Shown: positions 10,983 to 22,659, counted from the stretch's first letter. The stretch is DNA of 64,000 bases from Symbiodinium natans (GCA_905221605.1 CAJNDS010000727.1:16017-80016); one strand, 5' to 3'. The notes: generated from the sequence alone by a model not told the origin. Numbers and translations are program-made.

Positions 10983-11358
10983 CGTGAAAAACCGAAGGTC
11001 CCTCTGGTACCTTTTCCCTTGAAAGCACGAACCCTGACCTCTCACACAAGTGCGGACAACTCTCTCTTTTTCACAGTCAGAGCCACTTGAGCCAAAAGTC
11101 ACGAAGTGCACAAACTAAACGAATTCTCTCTTGTGAGCTTAAACTCAGCTTCAGAACGAAGTTCCTACACACTGCACACTCACTTTAAATAGCGTATTGG
11201 GCAAAAACACACTCGTATGATTTCCTTGGAAATCAACGAGGCATAAACCATCGAGGATGGGATCACATGGATTCCCAATCACTCCGAAGCAAAACAAATC
11301 TATACAAGCTGATCCAAAACATGACAAAAACATCACTGATCAGCCACAATCTTCCACA
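10983..11358 (-). repeat. 5' LTR of element A
   Basis: 376 bp and starting TGTGGAAG on the element strand. It contains TATTTAAAG followed by GTGAGTGTGCAG, a candidate core promoter comparable to 11704-11712 in element B. It faces away from the B LTR, so the two LTR promoters are divergent. Confidence 0.95.
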
Positions 11359-11536
11359 ACTTAGCAATGCAGGCCACACCACATGCTTCGGGTCCTTGCC
11401 GATAACAACCTGGCAGATCGTGAGGCCGGAAGCCCAAGGTACTGCGTGCGTCCGTAGCCCTTGAAGACGGTGAAACACGAGTCTTCAGAGAGGCACTCAG
11501 TCACCGGGGACACCCAATAGTTGCCACGCACCGAGT
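11359..11536 (-). pseudogene. Host-side spacer between elements A and B, coding-like
   Basis: 178 bp of pre-insertion sequence, including the A duplication (11359-11363) and the B duplication (CGAGT, 11532-11536). On the minus strand it is coding-like: RGNYWVSPVTECLSED, then TVFKGYGRTQYLG, then in a second frame LTICQVVIGKDPKHVVW. Virtually removing both elements joins these frames to LAYGGRHDVETFQRNLRHG on the right flank (about 21343-21430) and to DPEWLLADHIALPE on the left flank. Both elements therefore appear to have landed in one older coding-like region, already frame-shifted. Its family is unknown to me. Confidence 0.5.
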
Positions 11537-11912
11537 TGTGGAAGATTGTGGCTGATCAGTGATGTTTTTGTCATGTTTTGGATCAGCTTGTATAGGTTTG
11601 TTTTGCTTCGGAGTGATTGGGAATCCGTGTGATCCCATCCTCGATGGTTAATGCCTCGTTGATTTCCAAGGAAATCATACGAGTGTGTTTTTGCCCAATA
11701 CGCTATTTAAAGTGAGTGTGCAGTGTGTAGGAACTTCGTTCTGAAGCTGAGTTTAAGCTCACAAGAGAGAATTCGTTTAGTTTGTGCACTTCGTGACTTT
11801 TGGCTCAAGTGGCTCTGACTGTGAAAAAGAGAGAGTTGTCCGCACTTGTGTGAGAGGTCAGGGTTCGTGCTTTCAAGGGAAAAGGTACCAGAGGGACCTT
11901 CGGTTTTTCACG
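11537..11912 (+). repeat. 5' LTR of element B
   Basis: 376 bp, from TGTGGAAG to TTTTTCACG. A TATTTAAAG box lies at 11704-11712. Confidence 0.95.
11704..11712 (+). promoter_or_regulatory. Candidate core promoter box in the B 5' LTR
   Basis: TATTTAAAG inside the LTR, upstream of GTGAGTGTGCAGTGTG. It is conserved in three of the four LTRs; the B 3' LTR reads GATTTAAAG. Dinoflagellate genes generally lack a classical TATA box, so a TATA-like box in the LTR is plausible but unproven. Confidence 0.35.
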
Positions 11913-11924
11913 TGGTAGCGGAGC
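11913..11924 (+). promoter_or_regulatory. Primer-binding site of element B
   Basis: TGGTAGCGGAGC directly after the 5' LTR, identical to the sites in elements A and C. Confidence 0.8.
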
Positions 11925-12327
11925 TTGTGCCTTGTGGTACGAGCCCGTGTATGGTCTTTGGTTGTCTGTCAGGACTCTGTGAGTGCCTGGAGGCAAGTTT
12001 GGGTTTGGAGCCCAGACTGCCAGTGGACCGGAATCTCTTGTACTCGGACCGTGTAAGTGAGTACCGGGAAGCCTATCCTGTGAGGAGGCGGATCCGGACT
12101 CATCAGGCTTGGAAGCAGTTGGTTCAGCGGCTGTTGAGGCACTTTGGAGCCCGGGCAAGGTGGTTTGTCTGGAACTGGATTGGTTGTGACCGATCTTGGA
12201 GGAATACGGTGCTTGGTAGAGTAGAACTAAGGTTCTTCAGGAGCCTGGACCATCTGGTGTTGGTGAGAGAATTTTCGCCAGAAGACGTTGTGGAGAGACT
12301 GCAGGCTGGAGCCTGAGTTCAGGAACT

Positions 12328-14976
12328 ATGTTGAATACATCCCCACGACATACCAGTGGAGCTCATGTGAGGAGTCCAAGAGGTGGACGAGAGCGTGGAA
12401 GCTCTGTGCCCATCATGGATGCTGAGACAAGGCGAAGGGTAGACCCTTTTCCGGGTTTGGGAAATCCCAACCCACTGTGGGTGCAAGGTTTGGCACAAGG
12501 AAGCCAACCTGTGTATGGCCCAGTGCCCAGAGGTCGAACTCCCGCCAGAAGCCCTCATGGGGTAGCTACTGGAGCACCCCAACAGACAATGGGAGGCCCT
12601 TCGTTTCCCCCTGGTTTGCCTCAGCAAGCGGTAGGAAGTCCTTCGTTACCACCAGGACTATCCACTGGACCTCCTCAACCTGTGGTGACACCATCACAAA
12701 CATCACCCGACGTGCAAGGGTTGACGAGACAAGTGCGAGAATTGGAAAGCATGATGCAGCAACTGGTTGTGCAGCAACAGCAGTTTATGCAAACGATGAC
12801 TTCGTCCATGGTGCAGCAACAGCAGCAGCATCAGCAGTGGATGATACAGCAGCATCAGCAACAGCAGCCACAGCAACAGCAACAGGTGAATCCCCCCTTA
12901 CCTCAGGATGGTGTTCCTGAGAACATGCCCAGTTCTTCTTCGGGATGTCAAGGTGCATCGCCAGTGGGTACTCCTGCGAAGGGGACCCAGCTTTTTCGGA
13001 TGGCGAGCCCAAGTCCCCCACTGAGACCTCCACCTCTGGAGCAAGAAAGGGAAAGGGATGTGTTTGCTCGATCGGACAAATGGTTGCCCAGTTTGCCGAC
13101 CATTGACTTTTCGTCTTGGAAGGATCGCATCTCTGAAGCTCTTGGATTCTTGACCTGGATGGAGAAGCTGACCAGTTGGGTTGGTTTGGGTTCAGAAGTG
13201 TTTCCCAATGAGCTCATGCATGCGGTGAAGACTCAAGAAGAGTCTCGGCTGAAACAGGATCGACTTACTGTGGAGCAACAGAAGAGGTCGACGAGGCTGA
13301 TGCACATCCTGCGACAGACTTTTGCAAATCATGAGAAGAGTTCTCTGATTTTGCAGACATATGTTGAAAGTGAGAGCACTTATCAACAATCTGGTTTTGT
13401 GGCTTTGAGATTGCTGGCGAAGGAGTTTTGCCTGAAGTCGCGAGCTGAATGCCTGTTCTTTCGGTCGCAGCTGGTGAATCAAACCGTGAAAGCACCCAGT
13501 ATTCCGGAGATCATTCGAAAGATTGAGCATGAGTTGAACAAGTACACCAAGCTGCTCAATAGTCTTGATCCCGATGTGCATGCTGGTGGTTTGCAGATCC
13601 AAGAAGCGGATTCGGTTATGGTTTTGCTGCGCAGTTTGCCAGATCGGTGTAGAAGCCATTGCTTGTTGCATGGCGATAGTGAATCGTTTGAAGATCTGAA
13701 AAGAGTTGCTCTGAAGTTTGAGGTGCAACAAAGGGTGTGGTCAGAAGCCCCTGGCACGAAGCTTCAACCTTTTCGAGATCCCAATGAGGGAAAGGGCAAC
13801 GAAGGAAAACCAAAAGGCAAAGGAAAGGAACAGAAAGGCAAGCGCGAATCAAGCAAAGGTGCTGGCAAACGAGCTTCAAGCCAGAACAAGAAGGATGTGG
13901 AGTGCTATGTGTGTGGTGGAAAGGGACATTATGCCCGCGATTGCTGGTATAAGGAGGGAGATTCAGGCAAGAAGCCCAATTCCCCCAATGCTAAGGCGAA
14001 AGCCAAGGCAAAAGGAGATCCCAAGAAGAAGCCCGAAAAGGGAAAGCCCAAAGGAAAAGGCAAAGGAAAGGGGAAGACAGTTGCTGAAGTCTCCCAAGAG
14101 GGTGAGTCGAGTGACTACCAGCTAACTGGAGGTGAATGGAATGAACCTGAGTCAGAGGCCCGAGTGGAATCTGTGTTGCAACCTCTGGAAGGATTGCTCG
14201 ATGAAGTGAGAAAAGAGTGGATTCCCCGGAGTACTGATGAGATAGATTGGTCATGGGAAGTTGAGACGAGAGTCCGGATTGCCGAGTTGGAGCATCGGAT
14301 CTCTACCGATTTATCTCAGATGTTGCCATCTAAGTCAGTTCGGTCTTTGATGAAACCTCCGATGAATCAAGTCAAAAGCATGGAAAAGGATGATGCAAGC
14401 AAATGGTGGTTGATTGACTCAGGAGCATCGGTGACTGTGATTGCGAAAAGATACTTGGATGAGTTCCAGATCTTGGATCGGAAGGCGTTGGGACCTAATG
14501 AGAGGTACTCAGCAGCCAACGATACCCCGGTGAATGTCTTCGAGCGAGTTCGCATCCGAGCCTTGCTGCCTATGTATGAAGGAAAGCAGTATCTTGGTTT
14601 GACATCGGTGTGTGTGACTGGAGTTGTAGCAGATGTGGCTCACAACATCTTGAGCACCGAGCAGATGGTGAATACTGGTTGGGAAGTGAAGTTCACTCGA
14701 AGAGAGATTTCGCTGCGACACGAGAAGAAAGGAGTCATGGGATATGGAGTATCCTGGGCTGGATGTCCTTGGATCTACCTGCAAGGTGATGCTGGAAAGC
14801 GAAAGAAAGTAACCTTTGGAAGAACTGAGGTTCGACCCATGGATGTGGATGATGGCCAACGACCGATGGAGGTTGATCAGATGCAGTCAGTGCAGTCAAT
14901 GACCAAGAAAAAGCAAGAAGAAATGAAGACCGACCCGTGGCGTTGCAAGCAGATTTCTGCTTCATCAACCTGGTAA
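12328..14976 (+). pseudogene. Element B gag-protease part of the polyprotein (882 aa, truncated)
   Basis: Same protein as the N-terminal third of the A polyprotein: Q-rich gag, CCHC knuckle at about 526-539, and protease DSGAS with D697. At residue 866 (ATG at 14923) the reading frame joins out-of-frame sequence, because 100 bp present in A (33 codons plus one base) are missing. The frame then ends after about 16 foreign codons. The missing part contains the whole H869-H874-C881-C884 finger. Confidence 0.9.
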
Positions 14977-17900
14977 CTGGTACTTTTGCGAAAGACCAGC
15001 CGACGGCTCCCAACATGAAAGTACTGGTCATGACTGAAATGTCAACCAGAATGATTGGATGTCTGTTGGTAGGGACCAATGCTGACAATACCTCCAGCTG
15101 GATTCGTTATTGGATGAATGCTTTCGGACTGGACATTGCAGGGTCTGCTGTACTGTTGAGGACAGACAGCGAGACAGCGGTGAGCGCCCTCATCAAGAGA
15201 GCCAATCTGGGGATTAGGATTGTGACCCAAAGAGCACCTCCGCAGGGACATGAAGCGGTTGGTGGTGTGGAAAGGGCAGTGAGAACACTCAAGGAGTTGT
15301 TCAGCACGGTGAGGTTGGATCTACGAGCGCAGGGCTTTGACTTGAAAAGAAGTCCTCGAGCGTTTGAGTTTGGTCTGATTTACTGTGCTGCAATGCACAA
15401 TCACCATGCAGCTGCCTTTGATGGGAAGAAATCACCCCAGGAGTTGGTACTACAGAGATCCCTCCATGAGTGTGGATCGTCGTTGATAGGTGCTACAGTT
15501 CTGGCTGAGCTACCGGATTCGATGAAAACCACGGCGCTCTCCCGGTTTGTGGAAGCAGCCTATGTGTACCCTGAAGTTGGTGGCTTGACTCATGTTGTGA
15601 GTGCCATGGTGGATGGTTGTCCAAAACACTTTCGAGCAAAGTCCATCAAGCACATCGTTCCGTTGAAGATTGGGTTGGAGCATTGTCAACATTTGCTCAA
15701 GGAGCATGATCCATCGGATACATTGGCTCCCCCGATTCTGAAGGAGAAAGAGGATGGTGTGCCCGATCGGATTGAAGGTGAAGCGGACAAGGCCTTTGAG
15801 GGCCGAGTGTCTGAGGGACCGACCACCGACATGAGCAAAGTTGGACCTCCAGCTGCATGGGTGAAGGAACATGGTGGCACAGCGAACTGTCCTGCGTGTG
15901 GTCCAAAAAGAGGAAAAGCCAACCACAATGCTGAATGCCGAAAACGGTATGATGATTGGTTGAAAGCTCAACGACAACGGTTGGAATCGAAAGAACCAAC
16001 AGAGGAAACTCCAAAAATGGACCAGAGAAGCTCAAAGGATGCGGGGGTGATGGAGTCTGGAAGTGAGCCTTCACTCCTGAAACGCCCGAAGATCACCTAT
16101 GAGAGTCGACCAGATCCCAAGTTGGAGGAGAGGCAAAGCGTCCCAACACCTGCGACAGAAGTTGTGGATGTTGACATGGAGGATTTTGAGGATCCAAGTT
16201 TGCCTTACCAAGGGATTCCAGATGAGGCAATGGAACCTGGATACTTCGAAGGAGAAACTCCCGCTGAGGATGAAGCGATCCCAATGGAGGAAGAAAAACC
16301 TCAAATGGATGTGGATTCAGTTCCAAATGAGTCCAGTCGAGTTCCCCGGCGTTTAGAGAGTTTAACTTCAGATGTGAACTCAGTTCCAGATGAGTCCAAT
16401 CGAGTTCCCCGGCTGATCAATCGTATTTATTTAGACCCAAGACTCGATGTGCCTCAAGGTCCTATTAAAATGGTAAGCAGTGACGAGAGTCCGAAGTTGG
16501 TACATGTGACCAATTCGATTCTGCTCAACAAGAATAGCACTTTCCCGGAGTCCATGAAGGTGTGTGGATCCCAAGTTTGGCTGGCAAGACCCACGAGTGT
16601 TCTGTCTGAGATAGATGGATGTCCATTAGATGTGGATAAAACAGTGGAAGGCCGGCGAACTGAGCTGCAGAGTATGACTGCTCACAAAGCAGGGAGAGTG
16701 GTTGGAGCAGACGAGGCTCAGAAGTTTGCTCGTCAGCATGGGATAAAGATCATCCCAACCCGATGGGTCATAGGCCCAAAGGTGGTGAATGGCAAGGAAG
16801 CTGTGAGAGCTCGGTGTGTGGTGCAAGACATCGCAAAGGGGAGCACAGCATCATCTTTAGGACTGAGTGCTACGACTCCTTCTTTAGAAGCGTTACGGAC
16901 GCTTTTGGCCATTGCTTCGGTAGATGCTATGGATATCGCAACTTTGGATGTTAGCACTGCATTCTTGCATTCCCCCCTTCCGAAAGGATCGAAGGCGATT
17001 ATCCAATTGCCCAAGGATGTTTCCGCCTGCAAGGACTATTATGTCCCGGTGTTTATGATTCTGGATCAAGCCATGAATGGTTTGAGAGTTGCCGCCAAAG
17101 CTTGGAACTTGAAGCTGGCGACAGTTGTGAAGAAAGTTGGGTTGAAGCAATGCCCAACGGAACCTTCCGTCTTCGAGGGCACTGTGAGAGGGAAAAGATT
17201 CCTCATGTTGTGCTATGTGGACGATTTGATTCTGTGTGGCACTAGAGATGCCATTCGGTTGGTGACCGACACCCTGAACGGAGAGTTGAAGATCAAGGAA
17301 ACGGGTCGAATCACTTCCACTGGTGGAAAGATCACCTTTTTGGGGCGAGAGATTGAGAGACAAGGGAGTCATCTCAGGATGCGAGTGCCCCCGGCATACT
17401 TAGATGCCCTGTTCGAGACAGAGTTCTGTAAGGACCTGAAGGTGGTTACTGCTCCTCCGGACATCGTGAAAACGGTCGAGAAGGGCAGAGCAAGTGGTTC
17501 GGATCCTGAGTTGAGTGACACTGCAGCTGCGAGGTACAGAGCAGTACTTGGCCGGATTGCATGGTGGGGTCAGTCGAGACCTGACCTGAGTAGGTGGATG
17601 TCCATTCTTTCGCAAGGACAGTCCAAGCCAACAGCATGCTTTGAGCAAGCATTGCGACAAGTGATTAGGTTCCTAAAGGGACAATACCATGCATGGCAGT
17701 ACTTTGGCCCTGATGGGAATGTACCGGACAGTGGGCCGGCGCAGCTGGAAGTGTATGCGGATGCCAGTTGGGCACCCCAAGCGTCGTTAGGACGAAGATC
17801 TGTGTCGGGCATAGCCATCTTTTATAGAGGATGCCTGATCAAGGGAATCTCTCGAGTTCAAGGGTGTGTATCGCTGAGTTCTTGTGAAGCCGAGTTGAGA

Positions 17901-20225
17901 GCCATCTTGACTGCGGTACAGGAGAGTGAGGGACTTGCGACTTTGATCGGTCAGTTGGCCGAGTCAGATGTCACGATCCGATTGCACACTGACAGTTCCT
18001 CAGCGAGAGCGGTTTTGCTAAACCGTGGGTTGAGTAGGCGAGTTCGCCACTTAGACATCGCTGTCTGCTATCTTCAGGAGCGGATACAGGAAGCTCAGAC
18101 CTTGAAGGTCATTTGGTGCCCGACAGCGGGAATGATCGCTGACGTTCTTACAAAGTGCTTGAGTCAAGTGACATTCTGTCAGCACCAGCAAGCTATGGGT
18201 ATATACCCTGGTGAAGATGTGCAGCAGGTGTGGAGGATCTGTGGAATCCGACCAAGGGTTGGAGTTCAGGCATGCCAGTGTGCCGAGGCAACTGGATGCA
18301 GTGTGGAGCAAGTTGGATCGTTGAAAAGTGTGAAAAAGTGTGGTGAAGTTTTTGAAAATTTCCACCTTAGAAGTCCCGAAACCCTTCGTGAAGACTCTTC
18401 CCCTGAGGTTCAAGAAATGGATTTATGGTCCAACCGCAAAAGCTTTGGTTCAAGCACCACGGAAGCTAGCCCTAGCCTGGAGCCTGTACCTTTGGTGAAG
18501 GACAGGAAAATGGCAGCTGAAGACAGCAGGAAGGGTGAGCAGGGTGCTGAGATGAAAAGCCCCTTTTGGTGTAAGGTTTGCAAATGGTTGTTCAGATCCG
18601 AGCATGCTGCCGGGTTGAGCTGGGATGAAAGTGGCAAGCCCAAGTGCGAAAAGTGCAAACAGACTGTGACAGTCTCTGGCACGGATGCAAGCCATGCATT
18701 CCATCTCCGAGAGGCAGAGAAGGAGCGCCGAGCTGCTGGAAAAAGGGGTGATAAAGGTGAAAGCCGAGGCTCAGGCCAAGCTGCACCGAAACCCAAGGCC
18801 ATGCCGAAGGTGATTGAACGGATGGTCGACGTGTTTCCGGAGCTGGCGGATCCAGAGCCGCCGAAGTGGTTCGGTGATGTGTCATGGAGTATCTGCCGGC
18901 GCGGAACTCCAGTGGATGAGCTAGAGCTCAAGGACGTGATAGGCACGCTATCCGACAAGGATATGTTGCGCTATCAAAGCTCATACGAGAAGCTGGTGAA
19001 GCCCATCCAGGAGGTGTGTGAGCTACAGGAGAAACCCACGAAGATCTTCGGAATCTTGGATGTCCGTGGACAGATTGGTGGCAAGGCCATCATCTGGGAG
19101 ATGGCAGTGAATGAAGGAGGACTGTACATGGAAGTACCGCCGGGAACGTGTGGCCTGGCGATGTTGAGCTTCGTGAGGTACTTGAAGAGAAAAGGGATAG
19201 TCCCTGTTTTGCTTCTGGGTGAGCACCAGGACCTCGGAGTCTTGCGGATGGTGGATCTGTTGTGCATGCTACCCATTTTGGGAGCAGAGAGGATCATGGA
19301 GGATGAAGCTGAGAGCTCGTATTATCCCCCATGGGTGTTGCGCTGGAAGAGAAGTGCAAAGGAAGGATCCTTGGTGTTTAAGGAACTGGTGGAGCGAGTG
19401 CGAGTGATTTCGATGTTGTCGTGTGATACACTTCGGATTCACGAGCCGGAGCTGAGGGAGAGACCAGTCCCCAAGTGGTCGTTTGTGGCCTACAGCCACT
19501 ACAGATCCGTGATGGAGTCTGTTGCAGGATTCTTGGAGGACCTGGAGAAAAAGAAAGAGGAGATCACCGACACGCAGAGGGCGGCAAGCTGGAAGAAGGT
19601 GGTTGCGAGTGAGACTCGAAGCGGTGTTGTGTGGATCTGCAAGTGTAAGTGGCACTTGCCGACCGACTATGTGGTGAGGTTCAACTTGACGTTGCCTGCC
19701 GACATGTGGCAGCAAGCCTTTGGGATCATGGGTGAGAATGTTGGGAAACTCGAGAAGGAGGAAAAGGACCTGAAGCGGATCCTCAAGGCTGCAGCGGAAC
19801 AGCAAGACCGAGAGTTCGAGGAAGCTGAGCGAAAGCGCAAGCGCATCGCCGACCTGACAGCTGCCGAGGAAGAAGCTGCTAAGAGAGCAAAGCTGGAAGG
19901 CGAAGCGGTTCGCTCGCCTGTGTCAGTTGTACCATCTGAGTTGGATGCAGCAGCTATCGCGCAGATTGCTGAGCGTGTGAAGGCAAGCTTTAGTGTTGCC
20001 GATTTGGAGCTGATGTTGGAAGAGAAGAAGAGAAAGGTTGGAGACCAGCCAACTGAGAGGCCTGCGGAGACGCCAGCTGAGCCTAGCCGATCTTCGCAGG
20101 ATGTGATGATGGAAACGAGGACGGCTGAGTTGGCGGAGATGAAGGAAGCCGCCAAGGAGCGCCGCGCCAAGTTGATGGAGTCAACTGGAGCTGGCGAGAA
20201 GAAGGGCGAAGAGGATGAAGAATGA
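14937..20225 (+). pseudogene. Element B integrase-RT-RNase H-extension part (1,762 aa frame)
   Basis: Continuation of the polyprotein in the shifted frame. The ATG at 14937 is accidental: it is a GTG valine codon in A. Catalytic positions are all kept: integrase D6, D77 and E112 in this frame, RT YVDD at 760-763, and RNase H D942. The C-terminal extension with CKVC (C1212) and CEKC is also intact. There are only a few substitutions relative to A (for example C/Y, K/R, V/I and S/T), showing that the copies are close relatives. No RNA signal for frameshift rescue is visible. Confidence 0.9.
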
Positions 20226-20961
20226 ACTGAGATGCTAAGTGATCTCAGTGGTTGGGTGGGTGAGTGAAACCCGCAGCCATTTTTTTGGAAGCCATGGCCG
20301 CGTTGCCGCCATGGAGCGCCCGCGATTTTTCTGGTTAGTGTGAGCCCTTGTTTCAGTGCATGAGAAGTTTGCAAAGAGGAGGCAAAATGATGATGAAACT
20401 CAACGAGGGACTCTATAGCCCCTTCTGCAAGGCGTCTGATTGCCACCTCTGAAGACGTTTTTGGCTGATGGTACGCTGGAAGAAGCGAAACTATGAAGCC
20501 AATCTTTTCTTGAAGGATCAGCTAGCCGATGCTAGTTGGTGAGTTTGGTGACCTGGAAGATGCGAGACTGAGGAGGAGTACCACGACAAGGTCGAGTGCT
20601 GAGTGGGAAACATCTGAAGCTTGCATTAATTCGTTTTCACGTGTTTGTCACCACGAACTCTTGGATTCGTTCCAAGACAACCCTGCCCCAGTGCAGGTGG
20701 ATGCAAGTTTAATTCGTTTTTCACGTGTTTGGACAACGAACTCTTGGGTTACCAGTGATGTGGACCCAGGACAACCTGCCTGATGGTGGGATCTTGCATG
20801 AGTTTTAAGTTTGATGTCAGAGATCGACTGGTGTGTTGTTTGTTTCGTTTGGTGGCGAGTACGCACCAAGGGAATGTGGCCAGGGCATCCCCTTAGTGTT
20901 GAAGTGCCGAGCTGGGCTTGGACTTCAGATCTTTGACATGAACCCTCAGCAAAATGCGGGG
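20226..20961 (+). other. 3' untranslated region and purine tract of element B
   Basis: Non-coding. It contains an imperfect direct repeat: copy 1 about 20627-20687 and copy 2 about 20710-20780. Both carry TAATTCG-TTTT-CACGTGTTTG, ACGAACTCTTGG and ACAACC(C)TGCC. The core TTTTCACGTG resembles the LTR/PBS junction TTTTTCACGTGG. The G-rich tract AAAATGCGGGG lies at 20951-20961. Confidence 0.75.
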
Positions 20962-21337
20962 GGTGGAAGATTGTGGCTGATCAGTGATGTTTTTGTCATG
21001 TTTTGGATCAGCTTGTATAGGTTTGTTTTGCTTCGGAGTGATTGGGAATCCGTGTGATCCCATCCTCGATGGTTTATGCCTCGTTGATTTCCAAGGAAAT
21101 CATACGAGTGTGTTTTTGCCCAATACGCGATTTAAAGTGAGTGTGCAGTGTGTAGGAACTTCGTTCTGAAGCTGAGTTTAAGCTCACAAGAGAGAATTCG
21201 TTTAGTTTGTGCACTTCGTGACTTTTGGCTCAAGTGGCTCTGACTGTGAAAAAGAGAGAGTTGTCCGCACTTGTGTGCGTGGTCAGGGTTCGTGCTTTCA
21301 AGGGAAAAGGTACCAGAGGGACCTTCGGTTTTTCACG
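20962..21337 (+). repeat. 3' LTR of element B
   Basis: 376 bp, starting GGTGGAAG (G instead of T at the first base) and ending CACG before the CGAGT duplication. Other differences from the 5' LTR include T/A in GATGGTTTATG, GATTTAAAG for TATTTAAAG, and TGCGTGG for TGAGAGG. Confidence 0.95.
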
Positions 21338-21342
21338 CGAGT

Positions 21343-22620
21343 GGCCGTGCCGAAGGTTGCGTTGGAAAGTTTCCACATCATGGCGTCCGCCATAAGCCAG
21401 GATTTGTGTGGCCTCGTTGGTCGAAGCCGGTAACAAGAAGGGAAGACGCACTGGGCACATACACACGCAAGCCCGAAAGCTTGCCGGGTCTCGAAGACTG
21501 CATCTGGTAGGCTATGGTTCCTCCAGAGCCCAAGCCAATGAGGCACGTCGGCAAGGAGATGTGAGGCCTCACATCACTTTTGGCAGCCTGCAAGAGCGCC
21601 TAAGATCCATAGTGTGCACAGCTTTCGTCCAGGCGGCGCCGTCAGGTAGCATCCAGGCGGGCGGAGCCTGCCTGCCCTGCCACAGGCCAAGCACAGGCGA
21701 TAATGGCCCTCTTGAAGGCTAAGTTACTCCAGGTGTTCGATGGCTCCTTGCCAGGGCAGTGGGTGCATATTCTCCACGTAGAAGTGCCCACAACCTGGGA
21801 GAAGCAGCACCACCGCATTGACCTCTCCAGAGTCGTCATTTGGGCGAGATACCACAAAGGGAAGGGTCGCATTGGCATGAATCACTGTGATCCAAGTGTT
21901 GTCTCGTCCCGCGATGAGCGGTGGGGCAACCAGTGTGGGCGGCTGCTGGGTTTCAAAGCTGAGGGATTCTTGCAGTGCCATGGCACAGAAACGGCAACCT
22001 ACCCGGTCAAGAGGAGAGAAAGACTGAGCAGTCTTACCTGAGAGCCATAAAGTCCAGCGCGAAGCCATTTCACACGTCAGCCAACTTGCTCACGCCACTT
22101 CCTGACCGTCTGCCCATGCTGAGAGAGGCTTTAACTAACTACAGTGAAGATGCAATCAATGCTTGCAACTTACTAGATCAGGCAAAACAACATCGCGGGA
22201 AATGCAGGAAGGTTGCGCTGCCATTCGGGCGCCCTCACGTGGCAGGAAGAAATTCAAACATCCTCCTTGACTTGCCCAGTGGCCTGGATCCTAGTGCTTG
22301 GGAAGGGGAAGAGCATGGCATTGTTCCGCATTTGCGCAACCCCAGGTCCATCAGCTCCGTTACATGAAGTCTGAGCAAGAGGTGGGTGCAATTCACTTGC
22401 GTGATACGTGCTACGCGCTGGGTACTGGGGAAGGCTAACGCGGAGGTCGCCTACGTGAGGCCCAAGCACCTTTGATGCAGCCCCAGCGTTGGCAGACCGC
22501 AGCTAATTTCGCTGTCGCACGCAGTAAGAAAGGGAAACAACATAATTCTTGCATCCAGGGGCGACGTGAGAGAGGCGATTGTAGCAACATCTCAAAGTTG
22601 ATTGATGTTGTCGCCACAGG
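21343..22620 (-). pseudogene. Right flank of element B, decayed minus-strand coding-like sequence
   Basis: Several minus-strand stretches read like protein but not in one frame. At about 21343-21430 is LAYGGRHDVETFQRN, which joins the A/B spacer. At 21724-22068 is an open frame containing PPLIAGRDNTWITVIHANA and VVLLLPGCGHFYVENMHPL. These may be exons or the remains of one gene or element disrupted by A and B. I do not recognise the family. The stretch 22070-22620 shows nothing convincing. Confidence 0.35.
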
Positions 22621-22659
22621 TACACCTGTGTGGGCTCCAAGAAACCTTCCCGCGGGTCT

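Larger units (their letters stand above)
1475..11358 (-). mobile_element. Copia-type LTR retrotransposon A, full length
   Basis: A complete 9,884-bp element on the minus strand. It has two 376-bp LTRs, a primer-binding site directly after the 5' LTR, one uninterrupted gag-pol ORF, a 3' untranslated region and a short purine tract before the 3' LTR. It is flanked by a perfect 5-bp target duplication (ACTTA at 1470-1474 and 11359-11363). The order protease - integrase - RT - RNase H is that of Ty1/Copia (Pseudoviridae-type) elements. The two LTRs differ at only about three positions, so insertion is recent. The intact ORF makes A a candidate autonomous copy that could also supply B in trans. 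It lies head to head with element B. Confidence 0.95.
11537..21337 (+). mobile_element. Copia-type LTR retrotransposon B, frame-shifted copy
   Basis: 9,801-bp plus-strand element almost identical to A, flanked by its own perfect 5-bp duplication CGAGT (11532-11536 and 21338-21342). Its duplication differs from that of A, so this was an independent insertion and not an inverted duplication of A with its flanks. The length difference from A (83 bp) is fully explained by a 100-bp deletion in pol and a 17-bp longer leader. The LTRs differ at about five positions. The deletion breaks the ORF and removes the HHCC finger, so B cannot make a normal integrase and would depend on A-like copies. Confidence 0.95.

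Noticed and set aside
14937-14939. ATG at 14937 as a real start of a separate B protein
   Set aside because: It is created by a single difference from the GTG valine codon in A and lies directly behind the deletion. The frame is simply the rest of the polyprotein.
1475-21337. Single giant palindrome produced by one duplication or by misassembly
   Set aside because: Each element has its own different 5-bp target duplication and its own small indels, which favours two real insertions, although long reads would still be needed.
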